A stretch of DNA of 64,000 bases from Pleurodeles waltl (GCF_031143425.1 NC_090442.1:425275776-425339775); one strand, 5' to 3'; counted from the stretch's first letter, positions 11,568 to 21,993 are shown. The notes: a model not told the origin generated them from the sequence alone. Translations and numbers: made by a program.

Positions 11568-14054
11568 TGTTGGAAAATGGGTTATTGGTAGGGCAGGTAG
11601 GTACCTACACCTAGCAACAAGCCACAAACCTCCACAAAAGTACAGTTAGGTCTCAGTAAATTAATCCCAGCTCTACCCTTGGTAGCTTGGCATCGAGCGT
11701 CAAGGCTTAACTTAGGAGACAAAGTGTAAAGCATTCAGATATCACAAAACAGTAATTAAATAAAACACAGGAAACAGTTTAAAAATCCAAAACCAATTTA
11801 TAAAAATAGCTTATATTTTTATCTTTAAAATGACACAAAAACGATTAAAATTGGTTCAGGGGAACCGGAGATATGAATTTTTAAAGTATTATTATTTTCT
11901 AGCGCTTAGAAACAAAAAGCGCCAATCGGGTCATCTGGTTGCACCAGGACCGGGACAAAGTCAAACTTTCAGGCCGACCGCGATGGAGCCCTGCTCGGCT
12001 ACAGGTCGCGGGAAGCCTCGGTTAAAAAGTTACCTTCTGACTTAGTCTTTATTTTGAAGTTTTTCTTCACCGGGACGAACCTGCCAGTTGGATCCGACCT
12101 CCTGGAGCCCTTGTCCGGATACGCGAAGTCGGTTTCCTCGGTGGTGATTTTTACCTTCGGACTTAGTCGTTTTTTCGAGATGAAAATCCTTCGACCGGGG
12201 TAAACCTGGATCTTGATCCGACGTCCGTGGAGCCCTTCTCGGATACGATGGCTGGAAGGTCCCGGTCAACTTTTTACGTTCGGACTTAGTCTCTTTTTTG
12301 GATGTTTTTCTTTACCGGGACGAACCACGAAGTCAGGCCGGGTCGCGGTTGAGGCAAGCCGGCTAGAATTTCCGCGTCGGGTCGGTCACTTTATGGAGCT
12401 TTTTTACAAAAATTCTCCAATCTTTTCCAAACTTCTGGGGCTTCACCCAGATGTTCTTTTAAGGTTCTTTTGGGGTCCACAGCTCACCCCAAGGGTCCAG
12501 AAGTTCTGTGATGGTCCTTGGGAAGTGCGGACTTCAACTCCCAGAATGCACCTGGCGCAAACTCCTTTTTGGCCACTGGACAGTGGTCAGCTGGTCACTT
12601 TTTCAGGAGTTGGTGCAGGGGACTCTGGTTAGCAATTTTTCACCTGTAGCAAACAGGGAGTCCCTCCTTGAACCAGTGAAAGCCAGGCAAAGTCCTTCTT
12701 GTGGTGAAGCCCAAGTGTGCAGCTGGTGCAGTCTTTCTGAGTGCAGGGTCCAGGTGCAGGCCAGGGGTCCAGCAGGGCAGTCCTTCTTCTTCTTTAGTTC
12801 CTTTCTTGTTGAATTCTGGAGGGGATCTGAGGCGTGGGTGCAGGTCTGCCAGTTTTATCCTTGCTCCTGGGTGAAAAGCAGGGGGGCCCTGGTTCTCCAA
12901 TCAGGGACAGGGTCGTCCCCCTGTGATGACCACTTCCTGGGAAGTGTGGCAAAAATCCATCCCAGAAGGCAACAGTCTCTAAAAATCCAAAATGGATGAA
13001 TCTGATTTTTGGAGGAGAGATCTGGCTGAGTCCACCCACTGGTGTGGCTAAAAATCATAAACACACCCCTCTCCTGCCCTCTCCTAATCTAATCAAGGGG
13101 GCACCTAGCTGTCTGGGGTTGCAGGATGTGGGGGTGTTGTTGGGTGCTCCAGATGTCCTTCTCTGCCTTTGAAGACCAGTTTGGCAGCCCTCCCCCTTCC
13201 TGCCTCACCATCTGCTGAGGGGAGATTCTCTCCCCCAAGCACATTCCTTTGTGTGAAGTCAGGCCACTTCACACCTCATTAAAGTAGCCTGGCAGAAGCT
13301 GCTGCAGGCTGGCCAATCAGAGCACAGCAGCAAAAACAATGCAGAGCTGAAATTGGCAACTTTTTAGGTAAAGTCTAAACTTTTTACCTGCACTAGTTAT
13401 ATTAAATCCAACAACTGGAAGTTGTGGGATTAATTATAAGAATCAATTTGATACCAAATTCTTGGTATGTAACATTTAAGGAGACTTTAAAATTTAAAAT
13501 AAAGTCTGCCCATTCTAGCCTACGAAGGCCATTTACTTCAATGAGGGAAAAACAAATTTGGCTGTTTTTACCTCACCAGGGCTTATAAATCTATTTTTAT
13601 AAAGTCCCTGCTTATAGTTACATGGCACCCAGCCCTAGGGGCACATAGGGCACACCTTAGGGGTGACTTATATGTAAAAATAAGGTAGTTTAAGACTTTG
13701 GAAGTACCTTTAATTCCAAAGTCGAATTTGCATATAACTTTAATTTAAAAGCAGCCAGCAAGGCAGGCTTGCTTTTAAAATGACACTGGGCACCTCAGCA
13801 ATGCACCTAGGTGTGCACCACCTATGCTGTGGTCCCTAAACCTACATGCCCTACCATATACTAGGGACTTATAGGTAGGTTAACTTAGCCAATTATAATT
13901 AGCCTAATTTGCATATCCATTTTACACAGAGCACAGGCCCTGGGACTGGTTAGCAGTACCCAGGGCACCAGCAGAGTCAGGAAAACACCAGCATAAAGTG
14001 GAAAATGGGGGCAAAAAGTTAGGGGGCCTCTGCAATCAGCCCCAGTTTCTCACA
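11568..14054 (-). repeat. 3' LTR (left copy)
   Basis: 2487 bp, with TGTTGG at the left edge and TCTCACA at the right edge. It contains a CpG-rich stretch (about 11,940-12,400) with three degenerate tandem units of about 122 bp, each marked by ACTTAGTC at 12,040, 12,161 and 12,284. It differs from the other LTR at about 8 positions, for example TTGG versus TCGG near 11,861 and TTACAA versus TTCCAA near 12,405. Open frames of up to 163 codons inside it occur again in the partner LTR and are not genes. Confidence 0.95.
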
Positions 14055-14070
14055 CAACCCCCCCCCAGCC
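14055..14070 (-). promoter_or_regulatory. Polypurine tract (plus-strand primer)
   Basis: The plus strand reads CAA followed by nine C (14,058-14,066) and AG. On the element's own strand this is a G run directly next to the 3' LTR, where the primer for second-strand DNA synthesis is expected. Confidence 0.75.
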
Positions 14071-14176
14071 CACACGCCCAGGAGACTCAGCCCAACCCTG
14101 GGAGAGTCTTCCTGGCTTGTTAGGCGAGGAAGACAGTGAAGAAAACTGGCTGTCCCTTTGCAGGGCCTACTCTGCC

Positions 14177-16579
14177 TTATATCCTCCTGTCAGGGTCACT
14201 CCCTCTGGGTAGTGAAGCCATCCCAACAGTAAAAGGACCCAACCCAAACTGAAACTTCCCTCTAGGGGGGTCTTCCTCCTCTCTCTCTGCCAACTTGGGT
14301 AGTGAGGTGCCCACCTCCCCTACTCCTAACTTCGCTAGGGCAAGACCTAGCTTACCCAAAGAGGTCACCCAACACTTGAGCAACCCCACCATGACCAACA
14401 GGGTCAGGGGGCCTACTTTGCTATTGGCCTTGGGGTCTGCCTCCCAGGCCAAGTACAGTGCTGCCAGGAAGGCTAGCACCCAGCAGAGGCTACTGACAGC
14501 TGTCAGTACCCAGAACCACACCCTAAGCTCTCCACTGACAGGTGGCTGAGCTGCTTTAGGGGCATCTTTGGGGTCCTGGCACCCCTCTTGCTGTCTAGAG
14601 TGGGGGGCTACCACCTCCTGTGGCAGACACCCTCCTTCCACTCTCCCTTCTGTCAGTGCAGGGGCAACACCTTGCATCTGGACAGCTGCCTGACTACTCA
14701 GGACTTCCTTGGGGTCAGGTGAGGCCTCACCAGTGCCAACTCTGGGCTCCCCCCATACTGGGGCAGAAGGCCTTTGGCTCCCTGGAACTCTCTTTAAGAG
14801 TGGCCTACCCTTCCTTTTCTTCTTTCCTTTTCTTGGGGACCCCTGTCTCCTAACTGTAGGGACTGACTCCCCAGGACTTTGGGTTGGGGGGGCGCCCTGG
14901 GCGACCACCCCATCTGTGACCAGACTCACCTCTGGGAGGTCATTGCCCAGGATACAATCTAGGGGAAGGTCAGCACTGACTACCACCCTAATCCAGTCAA
15001 GGATACCCTCCCTCTCTAGGGGCACTTTGGCTACAGGTTTGGAGGTGACCTCCCCTGTGGCTATCCTGACTTTCTTTGTCTTTCCTGGGACATACATGTC
15101 TGGGGTCACTAACCGGTCACTCACTACAGTGTGACTGGCACAGGTGTCTCTCAGGCCAGTGGTAGGGATCCCATTCACTTGAATGTGGTGGAAGTGCCTA
15201 CTCCCACCCTCAGGGATCACCAGCTTACCATCTGGTCCTGTCTCCCAGCACAATGCTAGGAGGACTTCATCATCTGAGGAATCCTCCTCTATGGCTACAC
15301 TGGACAGCCCAGTGCTAACCACCTTCTTTGGACAGGCTGCATCTCCTCTGAAGTGACCTGTCTGCTGACAGTCAAAGCAAGCCCTACGGTCCAAGAGTTT
15401 TTTTAACCCTGGGTCTCCCTGTCTCTGCTGGTCAGAGTGGGAGTGGGATTTACTCTCCTCCTTTTTAGGGTTCTGGGGTACAGAGGGAGTCTCTGTGGTG
15501 GGCTTACCACCTCCCTCCTTAGGTTTTTGGGGACCTGTCCCCCCCTTCTTGGAGTCTCCCCCCTGGGACTTGACAACCACCCTGGTTCTCAACCACTCAT
15601 CAGCTGCCTCCCCTAGCTCTCTAGGGTTGGTCAGCTTAGAGTCCACTAGATGCTGGCGTAACCTTTCTTGGATACAATTGGTCAAGATGTGCTCTCTCAT
15701 GATCAAATTGTATAACCCCTCATAAGTATTTACTTTGTTGCCAATAATCCAGCCCTCTAGTGCCTTTAGTGAAATGTCCACAAAGTCAACCCAAGACTGG
15801 GTACTGACCTTCTGGGTGTCCCTGAACTTCATCCTATATTGCTCTGGGGTCAGACCAAACTTCTTGGCTAAGCACCTCTTCATACTAGGGTATGAATCTG
15901 CCTCCTCCCCCCTTAAGGTCAGAAGCCTATCCCTCCCTGAGTTGGGGACCAACTCCCACAAAAGGGAACCCCAGTATTGAGGCCTAACCCTTCTCATTTG
16001 GAGTGCCCTCTCAAAGGCCCCCAGCCACTTATCTATGTCATCCCCCTCTACATAAGCAGGAACTACCCCCTTGGGTAATCTGGGGCAAACTCCCCCACCC
16101 ATGGACACCTCAGCTTCTTTATCGCTGCTTCCATCTCTTTTCTCTTTGTATGCCCACTTTTTCTTTTCTAGGGCCAGCTTCTCTGCTTCCAAAGCTATGT
16201 ATGCTAGCTGGGCCTCCAGCTCTCTTTCTCTGATGGATGGGTTCTCTCCTCCTGAAAGGACCCCCTTCCCACCACTAGCTTTGGGTCTGCCCCTAGTGAC
16301 TGTGTTTACTGAGGACCGTTCTTCCTCTTCCTCACTTAGGCTCAGATGCCTTCCCTCCCCTGAGTGGTTAGAGTTAGCATCTTCCCCTTTTTCTTCCCCA
16401 CTTGGGGTCTGATGCCTTTCCTCCCCTGAGTGGTTAGAGTTAGCATCATCCTCTTTTGGTTCCTCCTCTGGAGCTTCCTCTGTCTCTACCTCTTGGGCCT
16501 CAGCCCATGCTGTCAGGGATTTAATCAGGATTTCCTTCCTGAGATTAGTGGTTGCAGGCAACCCCCTCTCAATACACAA
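14177..16579 (-). CDS. Gag-protease-like protein with C-terminal membrane segments
   Basis: About 800 codons are open without a stop. Seen in order: an acidic N-terminus with a duplicated DANSNHSGE block (residues 45-82); a charged helix rich in E, K and A (113-149); a capsid region resembling SCAN/gypsy gag (about 176-332, with WLGAFE, LTPEQYRMKFRD and ADEWL); a basic linker; a zinc knuckle C401-C404-H409-C416 whose last gap is two residues longer than the usual CX2CX4HX4C; a retropepsin-like part with D478-T-C480 where D-T/S-G is normal, and CILGND at 542-547; a basic Pro-rich stretch; then hydrophobic segments at about 687-711 and 724-742. The family role is particle assembly and RNA packaging. 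There is no ATG at the frame start. The nearest upstream ATG (16,618-16,620) is in another frame, so a one-base shift or another start mechanism is likely. Protease activity is doubtful given the Cys. Confidence 0.85.
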   Translation of the reverse strand: MCIERGLPATTNLRKEILIKSLTAWAEAQEVETEEAPEEEPKEDDANSNHSGEERHQTPSGEEKGEDANSNHSGEGRHLSLSEEEEERSSVNTVTRGRPKASGGKGVLSGGENPSIRERELEAQLAYIALEAEKLALEKKKWAYKEKRDGSSDKEAEVSMGGGVCPRLPKGVVPAYVEGDDIDKWLGAFERALQMRRVRPQYWGSLLWELVPNSGRDRLLTLRGEEADSYPSMKRCLAKKFGLTPEQYRMKFRDTQKVSTQSWVDFVDISLKALEGWIIGNKVNTYEGLYNLIMREHILTNCIQERLRQHLVDSKLTNPRELGEAADEWLRTRVVVKSQGGDSKKGGTGPQKPKEGGGKPTTETPSVPQNPKKEESKSHSHSDQQRQGDPGLKKLLDRRACFDCQQTGHFRGDAACPKKVVSTGLSSVAIEEDSSDDEVLLALCWETGPDGKLVIPEGGSRHFHHIQVNGIPTTGLRDTCASHTVVSDRLVTPDMYVPGKTKKVRIATGEVTSKPVAKVPLEREGILDWIRVVVSADLPLDCILGNDLPEVSLVTDGVVAQGAPPTQSPGESVPTVRRQGSPRKGKKKRKGRPLLKRVPGSQRPSAPVWGEPRVGTGEASPDPKEVLSSQAAVQMQGVAPALTEGRVEGGCLPQEVVAPHSRQQEGCQDPKDAPKAAQPPVSGELRVWFWVLTAVSSLCWVLAFLAALYLAWEADPKANSKVGPLTLLVMVGLLKCWVTSLGKLGLALAKLGVGEVGTSLPKLAEREEEDPPRGKFQFGLGPFTVGMASLPRGSDPDRRI

Positions 16580-16840
16580 CCCCCTGTCAGTGTGGGTAGG
16601 CTAGCCAGATCAAGCTCCATGGTTCCCTAGTTTTGTGTCAACAAAAACTTTTTGCAAAAATTGGAAACAAGAATTTAGAAAAATTACAAAAATTCAATAA
16701 TTGAAATTAATCCAAATTAATTTAAAAAAAAAAAAATTTAAATTAAAAATTAAAAACAATTTTTGCACTAGGACAATTTAAAGGATTTTTAATTTGTTTT
16801 ATCTAAAACTGTAACGTGATATTGAACACAAGTACAGGAT
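16580..16840 (-). other. Element leader between primer site and gag
   Basis: A/T-rich leader containing a long A run at about 16,722-16,736. An ATG at 16,618-16,620 on the minus strand opens a frame (MELDLASLPTLTG) that is plausible for the gag N-terminus but is out of phase with the long frame. Packaging or translation signals may lie here, but none is recognisable. Confidence 0.5.
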
Positions 16841-16856
16841 CCCGTCGCTGCTTCCA
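16838..16856 (-). promoter_or_regulatory. Candidate tRNA primer-binding site
   Basis: On the element strand, four bases (TAAT) separate the 5' LTR from TGGAAGCAGCGACGGGATC. It starts with TGG, the complement of a tRNA CCA end. It resembles vertebrate leucine or initiator-methionine tRNA ends only imperfectly, so the primer is unassigned. Confidence 0.6.
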
Positions 16857-16860
16857 ATTA

Positions 16861-19347
16861 TGTTGGAAAATGGGTTATTGGTAGGGCAGGTAGGTACCTA
16901 CACCTAGCAACAAGCCACAAACCTCCACAAAAGTACAGTTAGGTCTCAGTAAATTAATCCCAGCTCTACCCTTGGTAGCTTGGCATCGAGCGTCAAGGCT
17001 TAACTTAGGAGACAAAGTGTAAAGCATTCAGATATCACAAAACAGTAATTAAATAAAACACAGGAAACAGTTTAAAAATCCAAAACCAATTTATAAAAAT
17101 AGCTTATATTTTTATCTTTAAAATGACACAAAAACGATTAAAATCGGTTCAGGGGAACCGGAGATATGAATTTTTAAAGTATTATTATTTTCTAGCGCTT
17201 AGAAACAAAAAGCGCCAATCGGGTCATCTGGTTGCACCAGGACCGGGACAAAGTCAAACTTTCAGGCCGACCGCGATGGAGCCCTGCTCGGCTACAGGTC
17301 GCGGGAAGCCTCGGTTAAAAAGTTACCTTCTGACTTAGTCTTTATTTTGAAGTTTTTCTTCACCGGGACGAACCTGCCAGTTGGATCCGACCTCCTGGAG
17401 CCCTTGTCCGGATACGCGAAGTCGGTTTCCTCGGTGGTGATTTTTACCTTCGGACTTAGTCGTTTTTTCGAGATGAAAATCCTTCGACCGGGGTAAACCT
17501 GGATCTTGATCCGACGTCCGTGGAGCCCTTCTCGGATACGATGGCTGGAAGGTCCCGGTCAACTTTTTACGTTCGGACTTAGTCTCTTTTTTGGATGTTT
17601 TTCTTTACCGGGACGAACCACGAAGTCAGGCCGGGTCGCGGTTGAGGCAAGCCGGCTAGAATTTCCGCGTCGGGTCGGTCACTTTATGGAGCTTTTTTCC
17701 AAAAATTCTCCAATCTTTTCCAAACTTCTGGGGCTTCACCCAGATGTTCTTTTAAGGTTCTTTTGGGGTCCACAGCTCACCCCAAGGGTCCAGAAGTTCT
17801 GTGATGGTCCTTGGGAAGTGCGGACTTCAACTCCCAGAATGCACCTGGCGCAAACTCCTTTTTGGCCACTGGACAGTGGTCAGCTGGTCACTTTTTCAGG
17901 AGTTGGTGCAGGGGACTCTGGTTAGCAATTTTTCACCTGTAGCAAACAGGGAGTCCCTCCTTGAACCAGTGGAAGCCAGGCAAAGTCCTTCTTGTGGTGA
18001 AGCCCAAGTGTGCAGCTGGTGCAGTCTTTCTGAGTGCAGGGTCCAGGTGCAGGCCAGGGGTCCAGCAGGGCAGGCCTTCTTCTTCTTTAGTTCCTTTCTT
18101 GTTGAATTCTGGAGGGGATCTGAGGCGTGGGTGCAGGTCTGCCAGTTTTATCCTTGCTCCTGGGTGAAAAGCAGGGGGGCCCTGGTTCTCCAATCAGGGA
18201 CAGGGTCGTCCCCCTGTGATGACCACTTCCTGGGAAGTGTGGCAAAAATCCATCCCAGAAGGCAACAGTCTCTAAAAATCCAAAATGGATGAATCTGATT
18301 TTTGGAGGAGAGATCTGGCTGAGTCCACCCACTGGTGTGGCTAAAAATCATAAACACACCCCTCTCCTGCCCTCTCCTAATCTAATCAAGGGGGCACCTA
18401 GCTGTCTGGGGTTGCAGGATGTGGGGGTGTTGTTGGGTGCTCCAGATGTCCTTCTCTGCCTTTGAAGACCAGTTTGGCAGCCCTCCCCCTTCCTGCCTCA
18501 CCATCTGCTGAGGGGAGATTCTCTCCCCCAAGCAGATTCCTTTGTGTGAAGTCAGGCCACTTCACACCTCATTAAAGTAGCCTGGCAGAAGCTGCTGCAG
18601 GTTGGCCAATCAGAGCACAGCAGCAAAAACAATGCAGAGCTGAAATTGGCAACTTTTTAGGTAAAGTCTAAACTTTTTACCTGCACTAGTTATATTAAAT
18701 CCAACAACTGGAAGTTGTGGGATTTATTATAAGAATCAATTTGATACCAAATTCTTGGTATGTAACATTTAAGGAGACTTTAAAATTTAAAATAAAGTCT
18801 GCCCATTCTAGCCTACGAAGGCCATTTACTTCAATGAGGGAAAAACGAATTTGGCTGTTTTTACCTCACCAGGGCTTATAAATCTATTTTTATAAAGTCC
18901 CTGCTTATAGTTACATGGCACCCAGCCCTAGGGGCACATAGGGCACACCTTAGGGGTGACTTATATGTAAAAATAAGGTAGTTTAAGACTTTGGAAGTAC
19001 CTTTAATTCCAAAGTCGAATTTGCATATAACTTTAATTTAAAAGCAGCCAGCAAGGCAGGCTTGCTTTTAAAATGACACTGGGCACCTCAGCAATGCACC
19101 TAGGTGTGCACCACCTATGCTGTGGTCCCTAAACCTACATGCCCTACCATATACTAGGGACTTATAGGTAGGTTAACTTAGCCAATTATAATTAGCCTAA
19201 TTTGCATATCCATTTTACACAGAGCACAGGCCCTGGGACTGGTTAGCAGTACCCAGGGCACCAGCAGAGTCAGGAAAACACCAGCATAAAGTGGAAAATG
19301 GGGGCAAAAAGTTAGGGGGCCTCTGCAATCAGCCCCAGTTTCTCACA
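16861..19347 (-). repeat. 5' LTR (right copy)
   Basis: 2487 bp and colinear with 11,568-14,054 throughout. On the element strand it begins TGTGAGAAAC and ends CCAACA, and it should hold the promoter. It has the same CpG-rich block (about 17,233-17,693) and the same three tandem units marked by ACTTAGTC. Confidence 0.95.
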
Positions 19348-19352
19348 GTCAT
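19348..19352. repeat. Target-site duplication GTCAT, right
   Basis: An exact copy of 11,563-11,567 directly after the CA end of the right LTR. Confidence 0.93.
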
Positions 19353-20022
19353 AAAAGCTAACTGCATTTTTATTTTCAGTTTATAGCACACGTGCATTTG
19401 GTCCCCATTTGGTCTGCATTTGCCTTTCTGCAACAAAAGCCAAACAGTTCCATATGAGGGCAGCAATCGGGAACAAATGGGTAGGGCTGGAGTGGAATGG
19501 ACCTGTTGGTAGAGGGTCACCATTCCTTGTCGCAGAGGCTTCCCAGTGATGAAAAGTTTGTGAACAGCACTATGTAGATGTAGAATGACTGAGGCGTTTT
19601 CTCTCATCCATTTTTTTGTGATAAAGAGGAGGTTGAGAATGGGTGATTTCAATATTGCGCATACGTATTCCATTTTTCCTCAGGATTTAGCGTGGATCAA
19701 GATTCATGACAAATGTTTGTAGAAAACGACCATTGCTATTGGTGAAGTGCTTCATGAGTGATAAATTCTTGTGGGAAAATAACCTGTAGGTTGCACTACA
19801 GCGGGAAAATGTATAGCTTCCACAACAATCTGAAAGGAACTGCTTTTTAACTTAAGGTCTACGTCATAACAACACTTTTGAGCAAATGTTCCTTTTGAAA
19901 TGCAAAATATTGCATTTTTCATGTCTATATGGGAGTTTGATCAAATATTCATTTACTTTGCTGTCCTTATTCAGGTCCTGCACTTTGCTTTTTGTCTGCA
20001 GTGGTGAAAAAAGACCCCTTAC
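19353..20022. other. No gene recognised
   Basis: The empty-site continuation of 10,942-11,567. The minus-strand frame 19,329-19,673 straddles the LTR border and is not a gene. Confidence 0.4.
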
Positions 20023-20025
20023 TAT

Positions 20026-20568
20026 GGGGGTCATTCCAAGGACCACGGAAGCACCGCCAACAGGCTGGCGGTGCTTCCCTGCCCATTCTGACCGCGGCGG
20101 TAAAGCCGCGGTCAGAAAAGGGGATCCGGTGGTTTCCCGCCGGATTTCCCCTGTCTGGGCTGAATCTCCATGGCGGCGCTGCAAGCAGCGCCGCCATGGA
20201 GATTCCGACCCCCTTCCCGCCACCCTGTTTCTGGCGGTTTTTACCGCCAGGAACAGGATGGTGGGAACGGGTGTCGTGGGGCCCCTGGGGGCCCCTGCAC
20301 TGCCCATGCCACTGGCATGGGCAGTGCAGGGGCCCCTTAACAGGGCCCCAGCATGATTTTCACTGTCTGCATAGCAGACAGTGAAAATCGTGACGGGTGC
20401 AACTGCACCCGTCGCACCCCTGCAACACCGCCGGCTCCATTCGGAGCCGGCTTCTATGTTGCAGGGCCTTTCCTGCTGGGCCGGCGGGCGCTCCTTTGGC
20501 GGGCGCCCGCCGGCCCAGCAGGAAAGCCAGAATGGCCTCCGCGGAGTGGCCATATGGCGGTGACCGCC
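20026..20568 (+). mobile_element. GC-rich hairpin-chain miniature element, copy 1
   Basis: The left end is GGGGGTCATTCC, with TAT on both flanks (20,023-20,025 and 20,569-20,571). Nine consecutive hairpins fill it: 20,047-20,078; 20,086-20,117; 20,162-20,205; 20,225-20,256; 20,279-20,349 (the GGGGCCCCTG arm of this one is very long); 20,355-20,389; 20,392-20,413; 20,421-20,463; 20,465-20,527. The same series occurs in reverse order and orientation at 29,115-29,712. The right end lacks the terminal motif and looks deleted. It is non-coding, and the 244-codon minus-strand frame across it is an artefact of GC-rich palindromes. A Harbinger-related origin is inferred from the end motif and 3-bp flank. 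Confidence 0.8.
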
Positions 20569-20571
20569 TAT

Positions 20572-21699
20572 ATCTGCAAAGTGAAGATTTCGCTTCACAA
20601 TCTAATAAATCGTCACGGGCAGCGGTAAAAAGCCTGGAACATCATTAGAAGCAAGACTTCATTTAGATGGCTGCATACAACACCTGTCGAAATAAAAATG
20701 GCCAGTAGGGATGATGGGAATTATCTCTGCAACATATAGCGCATTTAATTGGGCCTCAAATCATGCAACACTTAATTTTTTTTTAATGATTCTAAGCCTC
20801 AGCCAAACCAAAATGTGTATAAATGTCATAGTGTACACAAACCATTCAATCCCATTGAACATGTTTGCTGTTTTGTTCCATAGCCTTGAGATTGGTGAGC
20901 ACAGTGACAAGGACAGACATTTAACCTCTGTACGTGTGGAGAAAGGATTGAATGCAGAATAGTGGATTATTAATATAGATTGTAAAAATATATGCTTGTA
21001 ATTTGTGTGTTAAAGTTGTGTTTTTCTTTTACATGGTGGGTTCGTTGTGGTATTGAGCGGTGGAGACTTCTAAGGAATGTAATATACGTTCGCATCTCTG
21101 TTCTAACATTTCCATGACATTATATGTAAGGCATATTCGCAGAACTGAGCCCAATTCGTCTAAAAACCATGTCCGAAGAAGCACAGTTGAAATCTAAACT
21201 CTTCCCTCCGCAACCCCCTCCGGGCTCGCCCCAAACCTCAGTTTACTATTCAGATCTCCCAAACAACCCTAATGAATTCTCCTTTTATCTCTCTTTCAAC
21301 TTATCCAAAACCACATTTTACTATTGTGATCACCCCAATCCCTTTCTTCTGACTCTCCCCCCCATCTCTCCTTTACTCATCCCAAACCTCATCTTGCTGT
21401 TACAATCTCACAATTAACACTTCTGGATTCTTCCCTCCTCTATCCCTCCATTATTCTATTCAATCCAACTAACATACTCACATCCTCTGCTCAAATTAAA
21501 ACATACCTCCCTTATACTAATACTAATACTGTACTCATATTCCCCTATACTAATCCACCACTAATCTTTTGGTGTTCTGGAGTGGCATGCTACTAGCCAA
21601 AAAGCTATTTGATGCCTCGTCTGGGGTAGTAAGCACTATATAAATACAACTACACACAACAGTACATTGCCCAGTATTTAGTTTTACAACTTAATGCAG
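20572..21699. other. Unclassified; possible LINE/SINE 3' tail near 21,620-21,660
   Basis: No gene seen. The pyrimidine-rich stretch from 21,190 leads to AGCACTATATAAATACAAC (about 21,631-21,650), a type of tail common on L2-like LINEs and their SINEs. It may be the plus-strand 3' end of such an element, with no body identified. Confidence 0.35.
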
Positions 21700-21993
21700 T
21701 CATGATATCAAATCTTGGCAAAGATTTTCAAATTTATGGCAGGTCATTTTACGCCCCACTTTGCTGAATGGGCAAATCTTTTTTACGGCACATGGCCTGT
21801 GCATCTTTTGAAATAATTATTTGGCTCTTCTTTAGATTTACTTCTGATATCTCAAGTCACACTTACCGTGATCTTATAATCTTTCTGTAACATCCCTAAA
21901 GGTACAAGCATAGAACCAGGTGAGATAGGACTTGACCTGTCTCAGGCCTTAACGTCCTGGAAAGCATTTAATTGGCATTTATCAGTTTCTGAT
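21700..21993 (-). mobile_element. LINE relic, 3' part (split by an LTR)
   Basis: On the minus strand around 21,900-21,950 the sequence reads LRQVKSYLTWF, resembling the WF-SYL segment downstream of the palm in L2-type reverse transcriptases. The 5' part of the same element appears to continue at 24,145 across the inserted LTR. It is heavily decayed and the assignment is tentative. Confidence 0.4.

Larger units (their letters stand above)
11568..19347 (-). mobile_element. Complete non-autonomous LTR retrotransposon (gypsy-like)
   Basis: The element is 7780 bp, with two 2487-bp LTRs at a constant offset of 5293 bases, TG...CA ends and a perfect GTCAT duplication. Transcription runs on the minus strand. 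The primer-binding candidate lies beside the LTR at 16,861 and a purine tract beside the LTR at 14,054. The 2.8-kb interior codes only for a gag-protease-membrane protein. No reverse transcriptase, RNase H or integrase is present, so it must borrow these from a relative. I count about 8 substitutions between the LTRs and no indels, which means a young insertion. Gypsy assignment rests on the SCAN-like capsid and zinc knuckle. Solo LTRs at 6.8 and 30.8 kb belong to the same family. Confidence 0.92.

Noticed and set aside
12508..12999. 163-codon open frame, also present at 17,801-18,292
   Set aside because: It lies inside the LTRs and recurs only because the LTRs are duplicates. Overlapping frames on both strands are equally long and no domain is seen.
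16838..16856. Assignment of the primer-binding site to leucine or initiator-methionine tRNA
   Set aside because: Only partial matches by eye (about 14 of 18 for a leucine tRNA end recalled from memory), so the primer is left open.
19864..20598. 244-codon minus-strand frame and overlapping plus-strand frames
   Set aside because: Produced by GC-rich palindromes of the hairpin-chain element. Mirrored translations appear on both strands.
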